In this document: one piece after another, positions 15,658 to 23,488 of the stretch
How the letters are laid out: each line of letters begins with the position of its first letter
How positions within the stretch are numbered: position 1 is the first letter of the stretch
NCBI RefSeq assembly: GCF_042680125.1
Contig: NZ_JBHTNY010000032.1
DNA from: Robinsoniella peoriensis
GTDB lineage: Bacteria; Bacillota; Clostridia; Lachnospirales; Lachnospiraceae
Reading direction: 5' to 3' (one strand)
Length of the DNA stretch: 64,000 nt
The notes under the pieces: generated by a model
What the model saw: only the letters and a program-made list of their open reading frames with translations
What the model was told of the DNA's origin: nothing
Databases searched by the model: none
Program-made: the position numbers and the translations under genes

Positions 15658-18021
15658 TTACTCCGTTATTAAGCTATAAGGAGTGATCTTGCGTATTCTG
15701 CCTGCGATCAAATATCCCAATACATAACTTACCACAATAATACCCGCTATAATTCCTGTAACCCCCAGTGGCTGGATAATAAAATGCGCATTCATAACCC
15801 CCAGGCTTTTGAATAGTACAGAGATAACCCGGTTCATAGCCAGCATGCTGATAATTCCTCCCGCTGCTGCACCAATTACAATTGGAGGCATTAAGCTGAA
15901 TGTAATCTGTCTGATGATCTGACCCGTGGTAAATCCGATGGACTTTTGAATTCCGTAATACCGCTTTTGTCTGGTAATCATCATCCTTATAATCAGATAC
16001 AACACCAGTGTAATAACCAGTACTGTGGTACACAAAATACCAATCGCTATAATCGTTGTCATAGTGGAGTATATATTGATCACACTGAACATAACTTCTT
16101 TATTTTTCGTCAGTGATATTTCTTCTTCTCCGTAAATTTTATTGATTTCATTTTGGAAATCCTCCATTGCCCCTTCATCACTTTGGTTCAAATATACGTA
16201 CAGATTACTCTGGTTAAATGACGGCAGAATTTTTTCAATTCCCGCCTTCGTTATCATTATATCCATACCGAGAAAGTTAGATCCCTGTGTCAGCCCAGTA
16301 ACCAGAAATTCTTTATGCTCATTTCCGGTCTCTACCGTTATGGTATCTCCAATATCTTTCACAAGAACCTCTGCCAATAGCGCACCCATTGCCACTTCAT
16401 TGTCATGTTTGGGATAACGTCCTTTATAAATTGTATTGTTTTCCACCATATTAAAATCTTCTATCACAGTGGTCATACAATCCATACCATTTACAAGGGT
16501 ACTAAGGGTATCAAAATAGAATGTTTTTCTTACATTATCCATTTCCCGAATCTTTTTTGGGAAAGATTCCACTTTTTCATTGTCTGGCAGTACAACCATC
16601 AAATCTGCCATTTCTGCTCCTATAATATTTAAAAATGCACTTTTTTCTAATGCTATATTATAATACATCGTCCATGCAAACAATGCTACGAAGGTCAAAA
16701 ATGAAATGATGATCCCAATCATAATATTCTTTTTGGTATTCTGCATCGTGTTCTTAACGGCTAACATAAGATTTAGGGTTCCTTTCGAAGTATCCAATGG
16801 AATAACATTATTTCGAAAACTGTGAGTCGCTATTCCACCCCGGATGGCAATAATCGGATGCAGGTGGTTGATTCTGCCAGAAGCAAAAAATGCAATACTG
16901 CCAGTCATAATGATGATAAATACAAAAACGAAGCTGCTAATGGCTGCGTGGAATCCCTGGTGCCATACAATTCCTGTCTGTGCAGAAAACAACTCATTAA
17001 TCAAGGGCAAAACACCATAAGATGCTGATACGCCCAGCACAGCGCCTATACTTCCAATAAGAGCAAATTGCAGGACAAAGGAAATTACAATCTGTCTGCT
17101 GGTGTAGCCCAGCGCTTTTAAAACACCTACATTTTTCATATCTTCTTCAATCATATTAATAATCCGGAATCGGATTACCACCATGCTGATCAACACAATA
17201 ATAAGCGCAAAGCTAATCATGATTGACCCACCGATGTTGGAGGTCAAAGTCCTCGCACGTACCCCCAATACCGCATCCTGACACCAGAAGTTCATAGCCG
17301 TACCTTCCAGACGCTGCATTCCCGACAGCTGTTTCTTAAAGTCAGAAGTCAGATTCACAGAATCGCGATAGTCTTCCATTCTTGCTGAAACCAGCGTCCC
17401 AAGGTTATTCCATTCTTTCGTATCCTCCTGCAGTTTATCAAAATCCGGTTCTTTTAAGTACGCTCCAATTCCACCTAAGTTAATGGAACTTGTGAGGGAC
17501 ACATCTTCTATAAATCCTGCTATAGTAAATAAATAGCTCTTGTGGTTAAACTGAATATCAAAAGGTTCCCCTATTTTATGATATCCTCCTGTTTTCATAA
17601 TATAAGGAAGGTATATTCCGTTCTGTATAGATGTATCCTCCTCCATAATATGAAGTTTTGATATGTTTCTTTGCTCTCCCAGACTGGTAATCAGAAAAAC
17701 CTGTTCCAGCCTGCTGTCTGCATAGGGAAGCGATGCTCCCGGAAAAATCAGAGCTTTCTGTGTCTCTACCTGGTTTACCCCCTTATAATTCCGGATAAAC
17801 TCAATATTCTTATCCTGATCATCGCTTTCAGCCAATGCCGCCATAAAATGCGCTCCATTCAGCGCTTCCATTCTGTTAAGAAAAGATTGCTGATAATTAA
17901 AAAATACCAATGCTCCCGTATTTAAAATGGTAACTGCAATTACAATCAATAGGAACAACGACAACATCTGGCCTTTGCTCTTTTTCAGGTAAGATTTCAT
18001 TAACATTCCTGCAGTATCCAT
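15658..18021 (-). CDS. FtsX-type ABC transporter permease
   Basis: The 787-aa membrane protein has two FtsX (MacB/SalY-like) units. A first membrane helix lies at about 20-40, followed by a roughly 230-aa outer domain. Helices at about 265-380 (MISFALIIVLISMVVIRFR, LQFALIGSIGAVLGVSA) come next, then a second helix at about 435-455, another outer domain, and a final three-helix block ending ITPYSLITE. Such permeases work with a dedicated ATPase, often in resistance to antimicrobial peptides or in lipoprotein release. The ATG at 18021 lies one base after the ATPase stop (TAAGATG), with GGGGTGG before it. Longer in-frame starts inside the ATPase gene are not needed. Confidence 0.9.
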   Translation of the reverse strand: MDTAGMLMKSYLKKSKGQMLSLFLLIVIAVTILNTGALVFFNYQQSFLNRMEALNGAHFMAALAESDDQDKNIEFIRNYKGVNQVETQKALIFPGASLPYADSRLEQVFLITSLGEQRNISKLHIMEEDTSIQNGIYLPYIMKTGGYHKIGEPFDIQFNHKSYLFTIAGFIEDVSLTSSINLGGIGAYLKEPDFDKLQEDTKEWNNLGTLVSARMEDYRDSVNLTSDFKKQLSGMQRLEGTAMNFWCQDAVLGVRARTLTSNIGGSIMISFALIIVLISMVVIRFRIINMIEEDMKNVGVLKALGYTSRQIVISFVLQFALIGSIGAVLGVSASYGVLPLINELFSAQTGIVWHQGFHAAISSFVFVFIIIMTGSIAFFASGRINHLHPIIAIRGGIATHSFRNNVIPLDTSKGTLNLMLAVKNTMQNTKKNIMIGIIISFLTFVALFAWTMYYNIALEKSAFLNIIGAEMADLMVVLPDNEKVESFPKKIREMDNVRKTFYFDTLSTLVNGMDCMTTVIEDFNMVENNTIYKGRYPKHDNEVAMGALLAEVLVKDIGDTITVETGNEHKEFLVTGLTQGSNFLGMDIMITKAGIEKILPSFNQSNLYVYLNQSDEGAMEDFQNEINKIYGEEEISLTKNKEVMFSVINIYSTMTTIIAIGILCTTVLVITLVLYLIIRMMITRQKRYYGIQKSIGFTTGQIIRQITFSLMPPIVIGAAAGGIISMLAMNRVISVLFKSLGVMNAHFIIQPLGVTGIIAGIIVVSYVLGYLIAGRIRKITPYSLITE

Positions 18022-18022
18022 C

Positions 18023-18781
18023 TTACCACCCCATTTCTTCCAGAAAATCACGCAGTATTCCAATCCGGTTTTGATCATCTTCATCATAATCCGTTAATCG
18101 GCATTCTCCGCAAATGATGCCGTCCTTCAGATAAATAATGCGATTTCCTCTCAGTGCTGAACGCAGATCATGTGTCACCATGATAATGCTCTGCCCTTCC
18201 TGGTGACAATTGGTAAAGGTATCCAGAACTGCTTTCCCATGGGCAGAATTAAGTGCGCCTGTAGGTTCATCCGCAAACACAATCTCCGGCTTATTAATAA
18301 GAGCTCTGACAATTCCTACTCTCTGCGCTTCTCCGCCCGATAATTGAGAAGGAAACTTCTTCCATGAATTTTTATCCAGTCCTACCTGCTTTAGCAGTTC
18401 TTTTCCCCTTCCCGATACTTCCTTTTTATTTTTGTCAGCCAATAGTCCAACTGCCATAACATTATCCAACACACTCATATTCTCCAGCAGATAAATCTGC
18501 TGAAAAACAAACCCACAGTGTCTGCGCCTGAAAACAGCAAGTTTGTCATTGCTGTAGCCCGAAATTTTCGTATTTCCATAATAGATGTCTCCAAGGGTTG
18601 GTTTATCCATACCGGATAACGCATACAAAAGCGTGGATTTACCAGCTCCGGATGCGCCCATAATTACGGTAAAATCCCCTTTCTCAAAACTGATATCCAA
18701 ATTTCTCAGTACATGCTGCTGGACCCCTTCATTTGAAAACGTCTTGCACAATTTATTGGTAGTTAATATTGTTTCTCCCAT
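18023..18781 (-). CDS. ABC transporter ATP-binding protein (LolD/SalX-like)
   Basis: Energises the FtsX-type permease encoded immediately downstream. The 252-aa protein carries Walker A GASGAGKST (about residue 41), the Q-loop VFQQIYLLENMSV, signature LSGGEAQRVGIVRALI, Walker B EIVFADEPTGAL and H-loop MVTHD. The LLENMSVLDNVM and ADEPTGALNS sequences are typical of the MacB/BceA group. The ATG at 18781 follows GAGGAG by 6 nt; an in-frame ATG at 18838 adds 19 residues that do not fit the family. Four 11-bp repeats lie just upstream and probably bind the response regulator encoded at 20595-21281. Confidence 0.93.
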   Translation of the reverse strand: MGETILTTNKLCKTFSNEGVQQHVLRNLDISFEKGDFTVIMGASGAGKSTLLYALSGMDKPTLGDIYYGNTKISGYSNDKLAVFRRRHCGFVFQQIYLLENMSVLDNVMAVGLLADKNKKEVSGRGKELLKQVGLDKNSWKKFPSQLSGGEAQRVGIVRALINKPEIVFADEPTGALNSAHGKAVLDTFTNCHQEGQSIIMVTHDLRSALRGNRIIYLKDGIICGECRLTDYDEDDQNRIGILRDFLEEMGW

Positions 18782-18858
18782 TTTCTCTCCTCTTTCAGAC
18801 AAATACATGCCGGTATAAATAAGATTATCTGTTATCATAATCCCATTTTACACAGAAA

Positions 18859-18902
18859 ATTCTTAGCGCGTCTTTAGCTGATTCTTAACCAATCCTTAAA
18901 AC
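18859..18902. promoter_or_regulatory. four tandem 11-bp repeats, probable response-regulator operator
   Basis: Four abutting 11-bp units read on the plus strand: ATTCTTAGCGC (18859), GTCTTTAGCTG (18870), ATTCTTAACCA (18881), ATCCTTAAAAC (18892). The shared core is ATTCTTA. OmpR/PhoB-family regulators typically bind direct repeats spaced 11 bp apart, and such a regulator is encoded at 20595-21281. The array lies about 80 bp before the ABC ATPase start and also upstream of the YciI gene. Confidence 0.6.
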
Positions 18903-19014
18903 TTAAAATCCTGACAATAACGCACACTCCCCTTACTCAGCTTACTACCCCCCTTTTATTTTCCACGAGCCAGGTATATAATTGAAGAAAATATAAATTC
19001 AGGAGGAAAACAAC

Positions 19015-19311
19015 ATGAAATATTTTATGATCGAAGGAATGATACTAGATGCAGATAAAATGACAGATGATATAATGAAAGAACATATGACATATACACA
19101 AAAAGCAATGGATGAAGGAACAACATTACTGTCCGGGCTGAAAACCGATATGAGCGGCGGTGTATTTATTATGAAATCCGATTCAAAAGAAAAAATTGAA
19201 AAGTATTTATCTCAAGAGCCTTTTAAAATACATGGCATACAAGAATACCGTATTCTTGAATTTCATTCCCATTACGTTAATTCTTCACCCGCAGAATGGT
19301 TTGATAATTAA
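19015..19311 (+). CDS. YciI-family protein
   Basis: The 98-aa product has the YCII dimeric alpha-beta barrel pattern: FMIEGMILDADKMTDDIMKEHMTYTQKAMDEG, then LLSGLKTDMSGGVFIMKSDSKEKIEKYLSQEPF and a final strand. The catalytic-type His of some YciI proteins may correspond to the one in KEHMTYTQ. Function is unknown; the family includes dehydrochlorinases and fused regulators. It has AGGAGG before its ATG and a TATAAT-like element at about 18976-18983. It is transcribed against the flanking two-component and ABC genes, and its last 35 bp overlap the end of the histidine kinase gene on the other strand. Confidence 0.75.
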   Translation: MKYFMIEGMILDADKMTDDIMKEHMTYTQKAMDEGTTLLSGLKTDMSGGVFIMKSDSKEKIEKYLSQEPFKIHGIQEYRILEFHSHYVNSSPAEWFDN

Positions 19312-20602
19312 TACGTGAATGCTCTTTTCCTGCAAGTCTTACAAACAGGGTAACCACAAAGCCATCTTCCCGGTTTTCGCAGTTGATACTGCCCCCCATC
19401 TGTTCCATAAAATACCGGGCTAAATACAGCCCCAGTCCTGCTCCGTTTATCTCTGCAGTATTTCTGCCCCGGTAGAACTTTTCAAATAGTAATGGTAAAT
19501 CCTCTTTCGCTGCTCCTTTTCCAAAATCCCGGAAACATACTCTCAGATAATTCTCCTCACAGAAAGCAGAAATCTCAATAGAGGTATTAGCATATTTATA
19601 GGAATTGTTCATTACATTATCGATCACCTGCTGAAGCCGTAGTGGATCAGCTGCGATCATGCATTCCGGGATAGATTTCAGATCAGCCAGATGATTGTAA
19701 TCAGCTGCCGCTATATAAGAACTCAGAATCTGGCTGCCCATTTCTAAAGTTTCCACTTTCAGCTTCTCTAATTCCTCCATAGTTGCCTGAAATAAATTTG
19801 TAATCAGTTGATTGATCTGTTCAGCTTTTTGTCCGATTGTTTCCAACTGTTTCTTCTCTTTATCGCTTCTTTGGAATGCCAGCATCAGCTCAGATATGGC
19901 TTGGATGGAAGCTACCGGAGTCTTAATATCATGGCTTAATGATGCAACCAGCTCTTTTTTACTTTGATTTGCCTGACGCTCATTTTCCTTTGCCCTTTTT
20001 AATTCTTCACGCATCAGATCAAAACTTTCTGTAAATGCTCCAAATAAATTTGTATGATCCATTTCCAGCGGAACATTGAAATCCCCTCTTGCTATATTTC
20101 TTGCAAAATACTCCATTTTCTGAAATGGTACAAATAATTCCTTTCTCAGATACCAATAATAGAGTACGATGCAGAACAGAATGCCGCAAATCAAAATCAC
20201 GCCGCATAAAAGAAATTGTTCTGTTTTTGATTTTAGAAATTCTTGAGAATTATTATGAAATACTGCCTTGCCAAGTAACACCCCATCTTTTTCGATATCC
20301 ACGATAGTATCCCGATTAATAATCGACATTGACAGGTTCTCTGGCAGCCCCTTTTCTGTCGCCATCAGAATCTTCCCGTCCCTGTCAAATATGGAAAATG
20401 CAAAAGAATAGGCATGGTTTACAGCCTGTCGGCTTCTTCCCTGTAGTAATTCATCCCAATGATCTGCTGCCTGCATTACAACATCATTCACGGCAGTAAT
20501 ATCCAGGTTCTGCACTTTGGCATCTGTCGCCGTCCAAAACATAAACCCCGCCATCATGACAAGGAATGCTGCTGTCACCGCTATGAATCCTTTATTAATC
20601 AC
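19277..20602 (-). CDS. sensor histidine kinase
   Basis: The 441-aa membrane kinase has one N-terminal helix (about 8-26), an outer sensor loop to about 130, a second helix (about 135-155), a HAMP segment and a HisKA domain. The phosphorylated His is in VASLSHDIKTPVASIQ, and the HATPase_c domain has NVMNNSYKYA (N box), FRDFGKGA (G1) and GAGLGLYLARYFMEQ (G2). The GTG at 20602 is preferred: AGGAGG sits 6 nt before it, and those same bases would be codons if the ATG at 20617 were used. It overlaps the response regulator gene by 8 bp and presumably controls the nearby ABC transporter. Confidence 0.9.
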   Translation of the reverse strand: MINKGFIAVTAAFLVMMAGFMFWTATDAKVQNLDITAVNDVVMQAADHWDELLQGRSRQAVNHAYSFAFSIFDRDGKILMATEKGLPENLSMSIINRDTIVDIEKDGVLLGKAVFHNNSQEFLKSKTEQFLLCGVILICGILFCIVLYYWYLRKELFVPFQKMEYFARNIARGDFNVPLEMDHTNLFGAFTESFDLMREELKRAKENERQANQSKKELVASLSHDIKTPVASIQAISELMLAFQRSDKEKKQLETIGQKAEQINQLITNLFQATMEELEKLKVETLEMGSQILSSYIAAADYNHLADLKSIPECMIAADPLRLQQVIDNVMNNSYKYANTSIEISAFCEENYLRVCFRDFGKGAAKEDLPLLFEKFYRGRNTAEINGAGLGLYLARYFMEQMGGSINCENREDGFVVTLFVRLAGKEHSRINYQTILRVKN

Positions 20603-21281
20603 GATACTCCTCCTCATATACGTATCCCGTTCCCCAGATTGTTTTTATTCGTTTGGGGTCATTAGGATTTTCTTCTATCTTCTCACGTATCCTTCGTATG
20701 TGCACGTTTAGTGTTCCATCTCCGGTTATAGCATCTTTCCAGACCTTTCGGAACAGTTCTTCTTTTGGAATAATGCGGTTTGCATTCTGTACCAGATATT
20801 CTAACAGCTGATATTCCATTGTCTTTAATTTTAATAGCGTACCATCTAAACTGGCCCTGGAAGTCTTAAAGTCCACAACCAGACCTCTGTCCTCAAACAA
20901 ATCTCTGACATTTGACAGCTTCTGACGCCAAAGTACCGCCTTTACCTTCGCCAGGAGAATACTGAGTGAATATGGTTTTTTTATATAGTCATCTCCACCG
21001 ATATTTAAAGCTATCAGCACATCATCATCGCTGGTTCTGGCACTGATAAACAAAATAGGAACCTGTATTTTTTCCCTGAGCTCTTTACACAATGCAAATC
21101 CAGAATCATTCCCCAGATTGATATCCAGAAGAATCATCTCCGCCTGATTCTCTCCAAAAAATTCCAGACATTGGCTTTTTGTATAAACAACCGCTGTTTT
21201 CACATCAAACATATTAAAGTATTCACAGGTACTGTCAGCAAGTGCTTCCTCATCATCTACTATCAGGCAGTCATATTTCAT
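20595..21281 (-). CDS. OmpR-family response regulator
   Basis: The 228-aa protein has a receiver domain (about 1-115) with the acidic pair in VDDEE, the phospho-accepting Asp in ILLDINLG (about residue 51), the conserved Thr/Ser in FISAR and Lys in IKKPYS. A C-terminal winged helix follows (about 125-225) with the usual HIRRIREKIEENPNDPKRIKTIWGTGYVY. ATG at 21281 follows GGGTGAG; a GTG at 21293 is an alternative. An 18-bp palindrome (TGCAGGATACATCCTGCA, 21301-21318) lies just upstream and may be an operator. The likely target is the 11-bp repeat array before the ABC operon. Confidence 0.93.
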   Translation of the reverse strand: MKYDCLIVDDEEALADSTCEYFNMFDVKTAVVYTKSQCLEFFGENQAEMILLDINLGNDSGFALCKELREKIQVPILFISARTSDDDVLIALNIGGDDYIKKPYSLSILLAKVKAVLWRQKLSNVRDLFEDRGLVVDFKTSRASLDGTLLKLKTMEYQLLEYLVQNANRIIPKEELFRKVWKDAITGDGTLNVHIRRIREKIEENPNDPKRIKTIWGTGYVYEEEYRD

Positions 21282-21356
21282 CTTGATACTCACCCAGTGC
21301 TGCAGGATACATCCTGCAATACTTCCTTTCTACTTTCCTGTATTTTATTTTAAAGT

Positions 21357-21385
21357 AAAAAAGTGCCCCAAACGGACACTTTTTT
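21357..21385. terminator. hairpin between divergent genes
   Basis: AAAAAAGTG (21357-21365) pairs with CACTTTTTT (21377-21385), with CC/GG extending into the loop. It can act as an intrinsic terminator on either strand. It lies between the divergent response regulator and DUF pair, so it may be an attenuator in a leader rather than a gene end. Confidence 0.5.
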
Positions 21386-21434
21386 ATAGCTTTTCTGCTA
21401 TTATATTACCACAAAATCGCGATTTTTTCAAGTC

Positions 21435-21463
21435 TTGCAGTTACAATTCTAAGGGTGTATATA
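21435..21463 (+). promoter_or_regulatory. promoter for the 21531-23151 pair
   Basis: TTGCAG (21435-21440) and TATATA (21458-21463) with a 17-bp spacer. A small hairpin (TCGGTGGGA / TCCCTCCGA) follows in the leader before the ATG at 21531, which has AAAGGA. Confidence 0.5.
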
Positions 21464-21530
21464 TTATATACCTGTCAATTTCGGTGGGAATACTCTCCCT
21501 CCGAACTTTATAAATAGAAAGGATATTCTT

Positions 21531-21986
21531 ATGAATGAATCCGCACTGACTTCACTCCTGTTAAATGCCGGTAAAAAAAATTTTCTCACTAACCTGGTAT
21601 CCTGTAACCAATACACTCAGCAGTTTGGTATTTCGCTCTCGGAAGAAGATGCTGCACAGCTTATGGAATGCCGCAGAGAAGTACTGACAGAATTTGGACG
21701 TATTGAATTTGAGGGTGGTATTCTTCCAAAACTGATCTATGAATTTTGTGACTCTTCTTACATTTATCAGGACAATTATCTGGATACTCTTATATCACTT
21801 CAGAATATTTTTTACCTGTACAAAAATGAGTCTCTCGATGAATTAAGTGATGACGACCTTCTTCATTATATGAAAGTACACTTTGAAGGCGAATGCGAAG
21901 GTTCACTGGAATACCTGGAAGACACCTGCCTGAATCATTTCTGCCGTAAAATCCGAAAAGGATGGAAAGGACAATTTGATGAATAA
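21531..21986 (+). CDS. uncharacterised protein, DUF6323-like
   Basis: The 151-aa soluble protein is rich in Leu, Glu and Asp and mostly helical by composition. It has no signal peptide, membrane segment or known catalytic motif. From memory it resembles the family named DUF6323, which occurs in gut Clostridia next to the larger protein encoded here; this was not checked by search. Recognisable parts are EEDAAQLMECRREVLTEFGRIEFEGGILPKLIYEFCDS and DNYLDTLISLQNIFYLYKNES. It overlaps the next gene by 8 bp, so the two products are probably made in step and may act together. Function unknown. Confidence 0.65.
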   Translation: MNESALTSLLLNAGKKNFLTNLVSCNQYTQQFGISLSEEDAAQLMECRREVLTEFGRIEFEGGILPKLIYEFCDSSYIYQDNYLDTLISLQNIFYLYKNESLDELSDDDLLHYMKVHFEGECEGSLEYLEDTCLNHFCRKIRKGWKGQFDE

Positions 21987-23151
21987 TAGCCAATTCCCCT
22001 CTGATGTCACCCTGGAAGAAGTGCTTCCCCTTCTTGCAAAAAGGGTTCGAAAATATACCAGTGCTGAAAGTACCTCTGTTACAAACGAAACTGCCAGGCA
22101 GATTCTTCTTTCTATTTTGTATTGTCTGGAAGATACAAATGCTTCCTCTATGAATCTTATAACAGGAACAGAGTCTGTCGAGGAGCGTTTTTCATCCGGT
22201 TTGAAACACAAACAGCAGTTACTGGATGAGTCACGGTACCTGTTGGAACATATACAGGCACATTTACTTCCCATCGAAAATGATGTTTACAAACGGACCA
22301 TCTTAACCGGTATTCCTCCATTCTTCCATGATTATGATGTTTATTTTGGAGCACATCTAAGCCCCGGCTCCATTGATTATCCCCTCTGTTTAGAAATAGA
22401 GGGACTGACAGGAATTGATTTTATAGCAGAATATCTGCACAGATTTCATTTGGAAGAAACCTTTTTATCTTATTTTTCTGTATCTGTTATCAGGGAGGTA
22501 CTGCGGGGCTACCATAGTGATTTTGAAAATCTTCTGGTTAACATTTTTCAGATTGTATTTCAAAATGCGATCGGCTGTGTATTATGCAATACCAGCGTTT
22601 ATATGCTTGACATCCACCCACGGATCAGATCCAGGCTTTACCGCCATTTATCCGCTTTTACCAAGGTACAGCTAAAACGTCTTTTACGGACAGCACTTGC
22701 GCATTTAATCCTGGAACTTTCCCTGGAAAAAGAAGATGAACTGGTTTCCTTTCTTTCCTGTGCACTGGAATTATTCCAGGAATCCCTATATCAATATATC
22801 CAATTAGGTCAAATCGGCCATGTCTTTGTTTCACGGTCCGCTGATGTGACTGTACCTGTATCTGAATTTGAAGATGGCGAAATGATGGATGATGAAAAAC
22901 TGCGGTTATTCATTGAAGAGATGCAGGAATGCCGGTATCTTTCCGATAAGATCGGGATGATACGGGAACAGATCCATTCCCTGAGCGACCTGGAAGAAGT
23001 TTTAAAAGAATGTTTCTGGGATGCGGAATATCCGGAAGTATTTCAGCTTCTTTCACCGCCGGAGGCGGATGCTCTGCAAGCGAATATAAAGCTGAAACAA
23101 GACTTCGGCAGCCCGCTGGAAGAATGGGAAAAATATTTGGCACGTATATAA
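21979..23151 (+). CDS. uncharacterised protein, DUF6179-like
   Basis: The 390-aa soluble protein has no signal peptide or membrane helix. Its most distinctive part is TGIPPFFHDYDVYFGAHLSPGSIDYPLCLEIEGLTGIDFIAEYLH (about residues 110-155), followed by long helical stretches. It resembles the family I recall as DUF6179, always beside a DUF6323-like protein. The ATG at 21979 (with GGAAAGG upstream) lies inside the preceding gene, indicating translational coupling. No enzymatic motif was found, so no role is proposed. After it, bases 23152-23212 contain a short copy of its last codons (AAATATTTGGCACGTATATAAAA and a near repeat), with no clear terminator. Confidence 0.65.
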   Translation: MNNSQFPSDVTLEEVLPLLAKRVRKYTSAESTSVTNETARQILLSILYCLEDTNASSMNLITGTESVEERFSSGLKHKQQLLDESRYLLEHIQAHLLPIENDVYKRTILTGIPPFFHDYDVYFGAHLSPGSIDYPLCLEIEGLTGIDFIAEYLHRFHLEETFLSYFSVSVIREVLRGYHSDFENLLVNIFQIVFQNAIGCVLCNTSVYMLDIHPRIRSRLYRHLSAFTKVQLKRLLRTALAHLILELSLEKEDELVSFLSCALELFQESLYQYIQLGQIGHVFVSRSADVTVPVSEFEDGEMMDDEKLRLFIEEMQECRYLSDKIGMIREQIHSLSDLEEVLKECFWDAEYPEVFQLLSPPEADALQANIKLKQDFGSPLEEWEKYLARI

Positions 23152-23212
23152 AAATTTTGGCACATATATAAAAGCAGGAGCAGCTCAATCGCTGCTCCCT
23201 CATAAAATACAC

Positions 23213-23476
23213 TTATATAATCATGACTTCTTCCCCATACTCAATATAAAGCTCATCAATTAACTGCTGTCCTGCCCGGGCAATAAAACCGTTTTGATCC
23301 AGTTCTTTTAGGGGCTGGATTTCTACGTCCCTGACATCATTGCGTCCTTTGATAAATACTTTATCTCCCCATTCTTTCATCAGCGAATACTTTGCATCCT
23401 CATCAATATAAATCACTTTTTTCTTATCATCTGCTTTTTCATAAGGTCTTAATACTCTGACACACTTAACATCCAT
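23213..23476 (-). CDS. small protein with double-psi beta-barrel-like pattern
   Basis: The 87-aa product reads as two related halves: KKVIYIDEDAKYSLMKEWGDKVFIKG and NGFIARAGQQLIDELYIEYGEEVMI. This 'I-x-I-D-x-x-x...L...GD-x-V-x-I' duplication resembles the double-psi beta-barrel of VAT/Cdc48 N-domains (inference from pattern only). No signal peptide or membrane segment. It is the last gene of a unit with the NCS2 permease (12 bp upstream) and the MtmB homologue, and has AGGAGG before its ATG. It might bind a ligand or protein of the same pathway; function unknown. Confidence 0.6.
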   Translation of the reverse strand: MDVKCVRVLRPYEKADDKKKVIYIDEDAKYSLMKEWGDKVFIKGRNDVRDVEIQPLKELDQNGFIARAGQQLIDELYIEYGEEVMII

Positions 23477-23488
23477 TCTAATTTCCTC

